Source of the DNA: Rhodocyclaceae bacterium
GTDB lineage: Bacteria > Pseudomonadota > Gammaproteobacteria > Burkholderiales > Rhodocyclaceae
Length of the DNA stretch: 64,000 nucleotides
Assembly: GCA_028714035.1 (NCBI GenBank)
Contig: JAQTNA010000014.1
Span: 1 to 64,000 of the forward strand
Reading direction: 5' to 3'
The notes beneath the pieces are model-generated. The model was not told where the DNA came from. It did not search any database and saw only the letters and a list, made by a program, of their open reading frames with translations. Each line of letters starts with the position of its first letter. Position 1 is the stretch's first letter. This document shows positions 22,329 to 30,367 of the stretch, one piece after another. The translations under genes were made by a program, and so were the position numbers.

Positions 22329-22349
22329 CCTCCCCCTTGAAGGGGAAGG
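22329..22349 (-). promoter_or_regulatory. Hairpin between livK and livH
   Basis: On the minus-strand transcript, CCTTCCCC pairs with GGGGGAGG just after the binding-protein gene and about 20 bp before livH. Such intercistronic hairpins downstream of the binding-protein gene commonly protect its mRNA or partly terminate transcription, so it is made in excess over the permease. That role is inferred here. Confidence 0.45.
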
Positions 22350-22396
22350 AGTCGAGGCCACTGTCAGGGGTGTCTGGCAGATAGCCAACAGATGGC

Positions 22397-23563
22397 TTAT
22401 TGCATCTTGCACTGGGACACATAGGCATCCACCAGCCGGTCCGCCACCTTGCCCACATACTTGTTGCCCACCGTGCCGTCGGCGTTCTTCACCACCTCGC
22501 GCAGGTAATAGGACTGCACCGGGTAGTGGTTGGGGCCGAAGCTGTAGTCACCCCGGGTGGAGGGCGCCTTGACCGTTTCCAGAGCCTTCCTCAGGGCGGC
22601 CTTGTTCTCCAGCTTGCCGCCCGCCTGTTTGATGGCCGCATCCATCAAGAGGGCCGCGTCATAGCCCTGGGAGGCGAAGAGGGTGGGCAGGCGCCCGTAT
22701 TCCTTCTGGAAGTCGGCGACGAACTTCTTGTTCACCGGGTTTTCCATTTCCCGGTACCAGTGGCTGGTGTTGTACACCCCTTCCATGGCCGGCCCCACGC
22801 CCCGGACCGTGTCTTCGTCGGCGGAGAAGCCGGGCGCAAAGACCGGGGTTTTCTTCATCAGGCCGGACTGGGCATATTGCTTGAGGAAGTTCACCCCCAT
22901 GCCGCCCGGCAGGAAGATGTAGAGGGCTTCCGCGTTGTCGGCCCGGATCTGGGCGATCTCCGCCGCGTAATCCATCTGGCCCATCTTGGTCCGGATCTCT
23001 TCGGCGACGACGCCCTTGTAGTAGAGCTTCACACCGCTGATGGCGTCGTTGCCGCCCGGGTAGTTGGGCGCCAGCAGCACGGCCTTCTTGATGCCCTTGT
23101 CCTGCATGTATTTGCCCATGGCCTCGTGCAGGTTGTCGTTCTGCCAGGCGACGTTGAAGAACCAGGGGTTGCATTGGGCACCGGCGTACTGGCTCGGACC
23201 GGCATTGGCCGAGATGTAGAAGGTCTCGGCGCCGAAGAAGGCCGGACCGACCGCCAGCATGATGTTGGAGAACACGATGCCGGTGGCGATATCCACCTTG
23301 TCCTTCTTGATGAAGCGCTCGGAGATTTGCTTGGCCGTCTCCGGGTTCTGGGCATCGTCCGCCACGATGATTTCCGCCGCCAGGCCGCCCAGCTTCTTGT
23401 TCAGGTGCTTCATGGCCAGGTTGAAGCCGTCCCGGATGTCTATGCCCAGGCTCGCGCCCGGTCCGGAGAGGGTGGTCATCATGCCCACCTTCACGCTGTC
23501 GGCGGCGAAGGCTCCGGTGACAAGCGTGGAAAAGCAGGCGGCGAGCGTGAGCTTCTTGAACAT
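22397..23563 (-). CDS. livK: Periplasmic branched-chain amino acid-type binding protein LivK
   Basis: 388 residues from the ATG at 23561-23563, preceded by AAGGAG. A signal peptide (KKLTLAACFSTLVTGAFA) leads to the mature VKVGMMTTLSGPGASLG, the start of a type I periplasmic binding fold (Peripla_BP_6). It delivers ligand to LivHMGF. The ligand cannot be told from sequence; members in betaproteobacteria also bind aromatic acids or amides. It is first in the operon, with the only good leader. Confidence 0.9.
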   Translation of the reverse strand: MFKKLTLAACFSTLVTGAFAADSVKVGMMTTLSGPGASLGIDIRDGFNLAMKHLNKKLGGLAAEIIVADDAQNPETAKQISERFIKKDKVDIATGIVFSNIMLAVGPAFFGAETFYISANAGPSQYAGAQCNPWFFNVAWQNDNLHEAMGKYMQDKGIKKAVLLAPNYPGGNDAISGVKLYYKGVVAEEIRTKMGQMDYAAEIAQIRADNAEALYIFLPGGMGVNFLKQYAQSGLMKKTPVFAPGFSADEDTVRGVGPAMEGVYNTSHWYREMENPVNKKFVADFQKEYGRLPTLFASQGYDAALLMDAAIKQAGGKLENKAALRKALETVKAPSTRGDYSFGPNHYPVQSYYLREVVKNADGTVGNKYVGKVADRLVDAYVSQCKMQ

Positions 23564-23756
23564 GGCGTCTCCTTGGAGTTTATGGCGCGGGCCCGGACCG
23601 GGCAGCAAAAGCGAGCATTCTAAGGGGAAAACGCTACGCTTTCCGAATAGGCGTGCGGGGACGCAGGCCGCCGACCGCCCCATGGCATCGCCATGCACCG
23701 CCTCGAACGCACCGACGAGGCTGTGCTATGCTGATTCCGGCACCCTTCGAGTAGAC

Positions 23757-24365
23757 ATGAATAGCCCGACCCTCATCTGCATTGCACGCCACGGCGAAAC
23801 GGACTGGAACATTCAGGGTGTTCTCCAGGGCTGGGTGGACGTCGCCATCAATGCCCGGGGCCGGCAGCAGGCGCGGGAACTCGCGAGCAAGTTCGCCGGC
23901 TCCGGTTTCTCGGGCATCCATTCGAGCCCCCTGGTCCGTGCGAAGGAAACGGCGGAGATGATCGCCGCGGAACTGGGCTTGCCGCCTCCCCTGTGCCATG
24001 ACGGCTTGAAGGAGCGCCACTTCGGCGCCTTCCAGGGGATTCCGAAGGCCGAATTGGCGGAGCTCAATCCGGTGCTGTTCCAGCAGATCCTGTCGAGAAA
24101 TCCCGCGTGCGAATTCGAGCAGGGCGAGACCATGGACGAATTCGCGGACCGGATTCTGGCCGCGCTGTACCACATCGCCGGGCTGAATGCGGGGGAGCGG
24201 GTGCTGCTCATTACCCATGGCTGGGTCATGGACGTGATCACCCGGCACATCGCCGGCCTGCCGCGAAGCGCGATTCTGCACATGAAACGGAAAAACGGCG
24301 AATGCCTGTGGGTGGAGGTGACTCGGCAGTCCATTGCCGCGCTGAAGCACGGGGATTCCGCTTGA
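23757..24365 (+). CDS. Histidine phosphatase family protein (phosphoglycerate mutase-like)
   Basis: 202 residues from the ATG at 23757. The catalytic RHGETDWN motif (phospho-accepting His of the RHG) is at about residues 11-18. The second conserved SSPLVRAKETAEMI, the ERHFGAFQG proton-donor region and the late ITHGWV histidine complete the active site. Family members are phosphoglycerate mutases, cobalamin-phosphate or sugar phosphatases; the substrate is open. Its stop (TGA 24363-24365) overlaps the TTG start of pqiA, so the two are translationally coupled. Confidence 0.85.
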   Translation: MNSPTLICIARHGETDWNIQGVLQGWVDVAINARGRQQARELASKFAGSGFSGIHSSPLVRAKETAEMIAAELGLPPPLCHDGLKERHFGAFQGIPKAELAELNPVLFQQILSRNPACEFEQGETMDEFADRILAALYHIAGLNAGERVLLITHGWVMDVITRHIAGLPRSAILHMKRKNGECLWVEVTRQSIAALKHGDSA

Positions 24366-25723
24366 TTGCCCAGGCCGACATCCCCGCGTCCGGACTCTCT
24401 CCGGGCACCGGCCTGATCGCCTGCCACGAGTGCGACCTGCTGCTGCGCGACCCCTTTCCCCGGGGGCACGCGGCCTCGCCGCGGGGGAGGGCACCGCGGG
24501 CGGCGGAGATTTGCTGCCCCCGCTGCGGGGCCCGCATCTACCGCGTCACGGGCACCAGCCTCAATCGGGCGCTCGCCCTGGCACTCACCGCCTGTATCGT
24601 CTTCGTCATCGCCAACGCCTTTCCCATCGCCACCCTGGATGCGCAGGGGCACCGGAATGACAGCACCCTGCTGGGCGCGGTACATCTGCTCTGGCAGCAG
24701 GACATGATGCCGATCGCGCTCCTGGTTTGCGTCACCACGGTGATCGTCCCCGCGCTCGAATTGCTGGTGTTCAGTTCGGTGCTGCTGCTCCTGCGCCTGG
24801 GCCACCCGCTGCCGACCCTGCGGCGCCTGCCCCCGGTTCTGCGGGTCGTGCTGCACGCCCGGCCATGGAGCATGATCGAGGTATTCATGCTGGGCGTGCT
24901 GGTTTCCCTGGTCAAACTGGCCCACCTGGCCAGCCTCACGGCGGGTATTGCCCTGTGGGCCTATGCGGTGCTGATGGTGCTGCTGGCGGCGCTCTCCGCC
25001 ACGGTGGACATGAGAAAGCTCTGGGCGGGCCTGCCCGTGCGCCACCGCTCGGCCACGCTCAAGGTCCCGAGCCCGCAGCCTGCCGGCAGCGAACTCACGG
25101 CCGCCGCATTCGGTTGCGTGTCCTGTCATGTCTGCGGCCTGCTCAGCCCCAGGCCTGTTCACGGGCACCGCGCCGATTGTCCGCGTTGCGCGGCGCCCCT
25201 GCATGGTCGCATCCCGGGCAGCCTGTCCGGCGCCTGGGCGCTGTTGCTGTCCGCCAGCATTCTTTTCATCCCCGCCAACCTGCTGCCCATCATGGAAACC
25301 GGATCCATGTTCGGCGCGCAGCGCGATACCATACTCAGCGGCGTGGCCTTCCTGTGGCACTCCGGTTCCTGGCCCCTGGCCCTGCTCGTGTTCGTGGCGA
25401 GCATCGTGGTGCCGCTGTTCAAGCTGCTGGCCCTGGCGCTTCTGCTGCTGTCCGTGGGAAGGGCATGGCCGCGGCATCGCCATGTCCGCACCCGGCTGTA
25501 TCGGGTGCTGGAACTGGTTGGCCGCTGGTCCATGCTGGATATTTATGTGGTGACCCTGCTGTCGGCGCTGGTCCAGATACAGTCTCTGGCGGTCATTACC
25601 GTGGGGCCGGGGGCGGTAGCCTTTGGCGCCGTGGTGGTGCTGACCATGCTGGCGACCCTGCGCTTCGATCCGCGTCTCATCTGGGACGCGGAGGCCTCCA
25701 AGGATGTGTTGAATCATGACTGA
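24362..25723 (+). CDS. pqiA: Paraquat-inducible protein A (PqiA/YebS family)
   Basis: 453 residues if translation starts at the TTG at 24362, overlapping the previous stop as TTGA. No ATG or GTG fits the family N-terminus, and upstream codons read through the phosphatase gene in another frame. There are two repeats, each with a zinc-ribbon pair (CHECDLLL...CCPRCGARI near the N-terminus, CHVCGLLS...CPRCAAPL in the middle) and four transmembrane helices. In the Pqi system it is the inner-membrane partner of the MCE protein PqiB in envelope lipid transport and stress tolerance. Confidence 0.88.
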   Translation: MIAQADIPASGLSPGTGLIACHECDLLLRDPFPRGHAASPRGRAPRAAEICCPRCGARIYRVTGTSLNRALALALTACIVFVIANAFPIATLDAQGHRNDSTLLGAVHLLWQQDMMPIALLVCVTTVIVPALELLVFSSVLLLLRLGHPLPTLRRLPPVLRVVLHARPWSMIEVFMLGVLVSLVKLAHLASLTAGIALWAYAVLMVLLAALSATVDMRKLWAGLPVRHRSATLKVPSPQPAGSELTAAAFGCVSCHVCGLLSPRPVHGHRADCPRCAAPLHGRIPGSLSGAWALLLSASILFIPANLLPIMETGSMFGAQRDTILSGVAFLWHSGSWPLALLVFVASIVVPLFKLLALALLLLSVGRAWPRHRHVRTRLYRVLELVGRWSMLDIYVVTLLSALVQIQSLAVITVGPGAVAFGAVVVLTMLATLRFDPRLIWDAEASKDVLNHD

Positions 25724-27344
25724 CTTGCCCGATATTCCCGAGGCTCGCGTGAAGACGCGCGGTCGCTTCCGTTTTGACCTGATCTGGCTGGTGCCTTTGA
25801 TCGCCGCCCTGATCGGCGGCTGGCTGGGGGTGCGGGCGATCCTGGAACGAGGCCCCACGGTCACCATCACTTTCCAGACCGCGGAGGGGCTGGAGGCGGG
25901 CAAGACCTACATCAGCTACAAGGATGTGAAAGTCGGCCTGGTGAAGAAGGTGAGCCTCTCGGAAGACCGCAGCCGGGTGGAGGTGACGGCCGAATTCACC
26001 CGGGAGGCCGCGCCCATGCTGGTGGAGGACAGCCGATTCTGGGTGGTGCGCCCCCGGTTTTCCGGCGGCCAATTTAGTGGGCTGAACACGCTCCTGGCGG
26101 GCGAGCACATCGAGCTGGACGTGGGCAAGTCAGCCACTCCCAGCCGCCAGTTCACCGGCCTGGAGGTCGCGCCCATCGTTACCAGCAGCCTGCCCGGCCG
26201 GGCGTTCATGTTGCGCGCGCCCGACCTCGGCTCGCTGGATGTGGGCTCGCCCATTTTTTACCGGCGGCTCAAGGTCGGGCAGGTGGACTCGTTTGAACTG
26301 GAGAAAGACGGTTCCGGGGTCAGCCTGAAGATATTCGTGCAGGCGCCTTACGACCGCTACGTTACACCAGGCTCCCGTTTCTGGAATGCCAGCGGGGTGG
26401 ACCTGACCATGGACTCCAGCGGGTTGCGGGTGCAGACCCAGTCCCTGATGTCGGTCATGGTGGGCGGGGTGGCTTTCGAGACGCCTCCGGGCGCTTACGG
26501 CGCCGGCGCGGACGACAGCACCCCGGCGAAGGCCAACGCCACCTTCCTGCTGCACGGCGACCGGGCGGCGGCGATGAAGGCACCGGACGGGGAGATGCAG
26601 GTCTATCTGCTCAACTTCAAGGAATCCCTGCGCGGCCTCTCTCGTGGCGCGCCCCTGGATTTCCGGGGCATCGTGGTGGGCGAGGTCCTGGCCACGGGGG
26701 TGGAATACGAGCCGGGCCGGGAGTGGTTCAATTTCCCCGTGTATGTGGCGCTCTACCCGGAGCGTATCCGGGTCGTGCGGCAGGGTGGCAAGGCCTCCCG
26801 CAAGTCCGGCGCGGGCCTCTCCGATGCCCAACTGGTCAAGCGCGGCCTGGTCACGGCCATGATAGAACGCGGCTTCCGCGCCCAGTTGCGCACCGGTAGC
26901 CTGGTCACGGGCCAGTTGTACGTCGCCCTGGATTTCTTCAAGGATGCCAAGCCGGTGGCGATAGACACGAAACAGACGCCGCCGGAATTGCCCACGGTGC
27001 GGGGTGACCTGGAAGACCTGCAACAATCGCTCAAGTCCATCGCCAAGAGCCTGTCGGGGGTGAAGTTCGACGAGATCGGTGCGGGCGTCCAGCAGACCCT
27101 GGCGAGCGTGAACCAGATCCTGCAACACTTCGACAAGGAACTGGCGCCGGAGCTGAAGGCCAGCCTGCACGATCTGCAACGCACCCTGAAGGCCGCGGAG
27201 CGGACCCTGGCCACGGATTCGCCGGTCATGAGCGAAGTGCTCAATGCCGCCCACGAAGTCTCCCGCGCCGCCCAGTCCCTGCGCTCGCTGGCGGACTTGC
27301 TGGACCGGCAGCCGGAAGCCCTGATCAAAGGAAAACAGCCATGA
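25716..27344 (+). CDS. pqiB: MCE-domain lipid transport protein PqiB
   Basis: 542 residues. A single N-terminal transmembrane helix (about 23-43, LIWLVPLIAALIGGWLGV) is followed by three MCE/MlaD domains. The first begins at VTITFQTAEGLEAGKT, the second at FMLRAPDLGSLDVGSPIFYR and the third near MQVYLLNFKESLRGLSRGAPLDF. A C-terminal helical region is predicted to bridge the periplasm (PqiB forms a syringe-like tube). The start overlaps the pqiA stop. It is an intermembrane lipid carrier. Confidence 0.92.
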   Translation: MTDLPDIPEARVKTRGRFRFDLIWLVPLIAALIGGWLGVRAILERGPTVTITFQTAEGLEAGKTYISYKDVKVGLVKKVSLSEDRSRVEVTAEFTREAAPMLVEDSRFWVVRPRFSGGQFSGLNTLLAGEHIELDVGKSATPSRQFTGLEVAPIVTSSLPGRAFMLRAPDLGSLDVGSPIFYRRLKVGQVDSFELEKDGSGVSLKIFVQAPYDRYVTPGSRFWNASGVDLTMDSSGLRVQTQSLMSVMVGGVAFETPPGAYGAGADDSTPAKANATFLLHGDRAAAMKAPDGEMQVYLLNFKESLRGLSRGAPLDFRGIVVGEVLATGVEYEPGREWFNFPVYVALYPERIRVVRQGGKASRKSGAGLSDAQLVKRGLVTAMIERGFRAQLRTGSLVTGQLYVALDFFKDAKPVAIDTKQTPPELPTVRGDLEDLQQSLKSIAKSLSGVKFDEIGAGVQQTLASVNQILQHFDKELAPELKASLHDLQRTLKAAERTLATDSPVMSEVLNAAHEVSRAAQSLRSLADLLDRQPEALIKGKQP

Positions 27345-28009
27345 GCCCGCTCTCCCGTTCGAGTTCCCTCCCGTCTGGCCGGATGTTGGTGACGAGTCTC
27401 GCCTGGTGTTCGCTGCTGGGCCTCGGCGCCTGCGGCGGCTCCCCGGCGGTGCGCTATTTCACCCTGCAAGGTCCGGCCACGGAAAGCTGCGTGAAGGTTC
27501 CGGGGAATGATGCCCAGGGCGCGCGCAGCGTGCAACTGGTCGGGCTGACCGTGCCCGATGGGCTGGATCGGCCCCAACTGGTGTTTCGCACCGGGGACAG
27601 CACCCTGAGCGTGAACGAACACGCGCGCTGGGCGGAGCCTTTGAAGAGCGCCCTGTCCGGCGCCCTGGCCCTGGAATTGTCCCGGACTCTGGGCTGCGCC
27701 CCGGTCGTGCTCAGACCCACGGGGATCGAGGAGATGGCCTGGAAGCTGAGCGTGGATGTGCAGCGTCTCGATGTCCGGCCGGGGCAGGACGTGGTGCTGG
27801 AAGCGGTGTGGTCACTGCGCCGCCGCTCGGATGGCAAGGCCTTCGTCCGTCGCAGCGTGGTGCGCGAGTCCCTGGCCGGAGAGGCGCTGGAAGCGGCCGT
27901 CGCCGCCCAGTCCCGTGCCGTGGCGGGCCTGGCCCGCGACATCGCGCGGCTCGTGGATGAGTTTGGGCACAGCCCGGAAAGCGGAGCGGGAGGGCCCGGG
28001 AAAGGCTAG
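27341..28009 (+). CDS. pqiC: PqiC-like outer-membrane lipoprotein
   Basis: 222 residues. The lipobox LGLGAC puts the lipidated cysteine at residue 31; a second in-frame Met at residue 15 would give a more typical signal length. The mature part (RYFTLQGPA, VQLVGLTVPDGLDRPQLVFR) matches the PqiC/ABC-type auxiliary lipoprotein family (DUF330). It anchors PqiB at the outer membrane. ATGA overlap with pqiB shows one operon. It converges with the quinone oxidoreductase gene 15 bp away. Confidence 0.88.
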   Translation: MSPLSRSSSLPSGRMLVTSLAWCSLLGLGACGGSPAVRYFTLQGPATESCVKVPGNDAQGARSVQLVGLTVPDGLDRPQLVFRTGDSTLSVNEHARWAEPLKSALSGALALELSRTLGCAPVVLRPTGIEEMAWKLSVDVQRLDVRPGQDVVLEAVWSLRRRSDGKAFVRRSVVRESLAGEALEAAVAAQSRAVAGLARDIARLVDEFGHSPESGAGGPGKG

Positions 28010-28024
28010 CCCTCCCGGCTGTCC

Positions 28025-28999
28025 TCAGGGCAGCAGCACCGTGGAGCCGGTGGTCAGGCGGGCCTCCAGGTTTCTGTGGGCGCCGGCCGCGTCCTTCAGC
28101 GCCCAGGTCTGCCCCACCTCGATCTTCACCTTGCCTTCCAGAACCATCTGGAACAGCTCTTGCGCGCCGGCCGTGAGATCCTCGCGCTTCGCGGTGTAGG
28201 TCGCCAGCGTGGGCCGGGTGACATAGAGGGAGCCCCTCTGGGTCAGTTGCCCCAGATCAAAGGGCGGCACCGGCCCGGACGAACTGCCGAAGCTCACCAT
28301 GAGGCCCAAAGGCGAGAGGCAATCCAGGGAACCCAGGAAGCTGTCCTTGCCGACGGAGTCATACACCACCGGCACGCCCGCGCCGCCGGTGATCTCCTTC
28401 ACCCGGGCGGTGAAATTTTCCCGGGTATAGACGATGGCGTGGTCGCAACCGTGGGCCAGTGCCAGTTCCGCCTTGGCATCCGAGCCCACGGTGCCGATCA
28501 CCGTGGCGCCCAGCGCCTTGGCCCACTGGCAGACGATGAGGCCCACGCCGCCCGCCGCCGCGTGGATCAGGATGGTCTCGCCGGCCTTCAGCTTGTAGGT
28601 ACGGCGCAGCAGGTATTGCGCCGTGAGCCCCTGGAGCATCATGGCGGCGCCCTGCTCGAAGGACAGGGCCTCCGGCAGTTTCACCAGGCGGTGGGCCGGC
28701 AGGCAGCGCACCTCCGCATAGGCCCCCAGGGGGCCGCCGGCATAGGCCACCCGGTCGCCGGGCGCCAGATCGCTCACGCCTTCCCCGACCGCCTCCACCA
28801 CGCCTGCACCTTCCATGCCGATGCCCGAGGGCAGGGGTGCCGGATAGAGGCCGGTGCGGTGATACACGTCAATGTAGTTGAGGCCCACGGCGTGCTGCCG
28901 TACCCGGGCTTCCCCCGGGCCGGGCGAGCCGACCTCGACTTCTTCCCAGCACAACACCTCGGGACCGCCGACCTGGCGAAAACGGATGGCGTGATTCAT
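28025..28999 (-). CDS. Quinone oxidoreductase (zeta-crystallin-like, QorA family)
   Basis: 324 residues from the ATG at 28997-28999, preceded by GAGGAGA. It is a medium-chain dehydrogenase/reductase without the zinc-binding residues. The nucleotide-binding AAAGGVGLIVCQWAKALGATVIGTVGS and the N-terminal NYIDVYHRTGLYP are hallmarks of NADPH:quinone reductase 1. It reduces quinones by one electron using NADPH. It diverges from the alpha/beta hydrolase; the shared 150-bp region holds a likely promoter. Confidence 0.92.
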   Translation of the reverse strand: MNHAIRFRQVGGPEVLCWEEVEVGSPGPGEARVRQHAVGLNYIDVYHRTGLYPAPLPSGIGMEGAGVVEAVGEGVSDLAPGDRVAYAGGPLGAYAEVRCLPAHRLVKLPEALSFEQGAAMMLQGLTAQYLLRRTYKLKAGETILIHAAAGGVGLIVCQWAKALGATVIGTVGSDAKAELALAHGCDHAIVYTRENFTARVKEITGGAGVPVVYDSVGKDSFLGSLDCLSPLGLMVSFGSSSGPVPPFDLGQLTQRGSLYVTRPTLATYTAKREDLTAGAQELFQMVLEGKVKIEVGQTWALKDAAGAHRNLEARLTTGSTVLLP

Positions 29000-29090
29000 T
29001 TTCTTGTCTCCTCTTTGCGGACTTGGGGAAACGAGAGCATAACCCGAGCGGGCCACGGAGAAGAACCAAACTGAGGCATGGACCGACAAG

Positions 29091-29119
29091 TTGACGTGTA
29101 CGTGAACGTAAACCAGAAT
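29091..29119 (+). promoter_or_regulatory. Sigma-70-type promoter for the alpha/beta hydrolase, with possible MerR-like operator
   Basis: TTGACG (29091-29096), a 17-bp spacer and CAGAAT (29114-29119) form a plausible -35/-10 pair 30 bp before the ATG. The spacer repeats an ACGT core (CGTGTACGTGAACGT), which recalls binding sites of MerR-type regulators of branched-chain acid catabolism (LiuR-like). The regulator identity is a guess. Confidence 0.5.
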
Positions 29120-29148
29120 TGCCCCCTTCCCTATGCGCGACCACCAGG

Positions 29149-29928
29149 ATGAAACACCTTACCGTCCGGGGGCGCCGGATCGAGTACGTCCGGCTGCCCT
29201 CCTCCCATCCCGATCCGGAGGCACCGCCCATGGTCTTCCTGCATGAAGGCCTGGGTTCCGTCAGCCTGTGGCGTGATTTTCCCCAGCGGGTGGCCGACGC
29301 CACGGGCTGCGAGGCGGTGGTCTATTCCCGTTACGGCTACGGCGGTTCGGAGCCTCTGGCGGAAGAGCGCACGGCGCGCTACATGCACCAGGAGGCCCTG
29401 GAGAGCCTGCCGGATTTTCTTGACCAGCTGGGGCTGGAGAAACCCTTCCTTTTCGGCCACAGTGACGGCGGCTCCATCGCCCTCATTCATGCGGGGGGGA
29501 GCGGCCGGGACTGTGGCGGCCTCATCGTCATGGCGCCCCACGTGTTCGTGGAGGAGGAGGCCCTGAGCGGCATCCTGGCCACGGGCGCGGGCTATGGAAC
29601 GAGCGGCCTGCGGCAGAAGCTCGCACGCCACCACGGGGACGTGGACGGAGCCTTCCGCGGCTGGCACGATACCTGGCTCTCGCCAGCCTTCCACGACTGG
29701 AACATCGAGGACTACCTGCCTCGCGTTACCTGCCCGGTGCTGGCGATTCAGGGCGTGGATGACGAATACGGTACGCTGGAGCAACTGGCTCGCATCGCCG
29801 GCGGCGTCGGGGACGTGGAGCGCTGCCATCTGGCCGACTGCCGCCATTCCCCCCAGCGCGATCAGCCGGAGGCGGTGATCGAGGCGGTCGTGGGTTTTGT
29901 GCGGCGCGTGCTTGATCGAGTCGCCTGA
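29149..29928 (+). CDS. Alpha/beta hydrolase
   Basis: 259 residues from the ATG at 29149. The nucleophile elbow GHSDGG (Ser), the oxyanion HEGLGS loop, a catalytic Asp near GVDDEYG and the final His in DCRHSPQRDQ form the full triad. The fold is that of small esterases or C-C hydrolases. The substrate is unknown. A single-gene transcript from the promoter at 29091 is likely. Confidence 0.85.
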   Translation: MKHLTVRGRRIEYVRLPSSHPDPEAPPMVFLHEGLGSVSLWRDFPQRVADATGCEAVVYSRYGYGGSEPLAEERTARYMHQEALESLPDFLDQLGLEKPFLFGHSDGGSIALIHAGGSGRDCGGLIVMAPHVFVEEEALSGILATGAGYGTSGLRQKLARHHGDVDGAFRGWHDTWLSPAFHDWNIEDYLPRVTCPVLAIQGVDDEYGTLEQLARIAGGVGDVERCHLADCRHSPQRDQPEAVIEAVVGFVRRVLDRVA

Positions 29929-29940
29929 CTCCGGCCGGAC

Positions 29941-30123
29941 TTAGCGCCCGTGGGGGGTGAGCAGGTCGCTGCTGTTGCAGCCCCAGATCTCCAGGGGTAT
30001 GCCGACCGACTTCTTCAGTGCGTCTTTGACCTTCGATGCGGTGACGGGCTGCTCGAAGGAAATGCTCCGAACGAAGGACTGCCCCGACAGGCGGTATAAC
30101 CAGGTACGGCGCCGTACGATCAT
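29941..30123 (-). CDS. Small hypothetical protein (60 aa)
   Basis: The ATG at 30121-30123 is preceded by GGGAGAACACC, a reasonable ribosome site; an in-frame alternative start lies at 30171. The product begins MIVRRRTWLYRLSGQSF and is basic then mixed, with no membrane span or motif. It overlaps nothing and converges with the alpha/beta hydrolase. I do not recognise it. The ribosome site and sensible codon use support it being real. Confidence 0.5.
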   Translation of the reverse strand: MIVRRRTWLYRLSGQSFVRSISFEQPVTASKVKDALKKSVGIPLEIWGCNSSDLLTPHGR

Positions 30124-30367
30124 GGTGTTCTCCCGAGTGAGTCCCAGCAAACGGCGTATCTGACCACGCACGGTCAGACTCTAACCGATTTCGGGAAGGA
30201 AGGGCTCAAATCAGTTCACCGGGGGGCTTTACCGCCAGAAAAATGTGAGGGATGATGGCTTGCGGCCTGTGCGATCCGCCTGTGCCACCCGCCTGTTCCA
30301 CCCATTCCGAGACTACCGTGACCCTCCTCTCTCAAGCGCCTCAGACTCCCGGCAAGGGGAGGCGGCC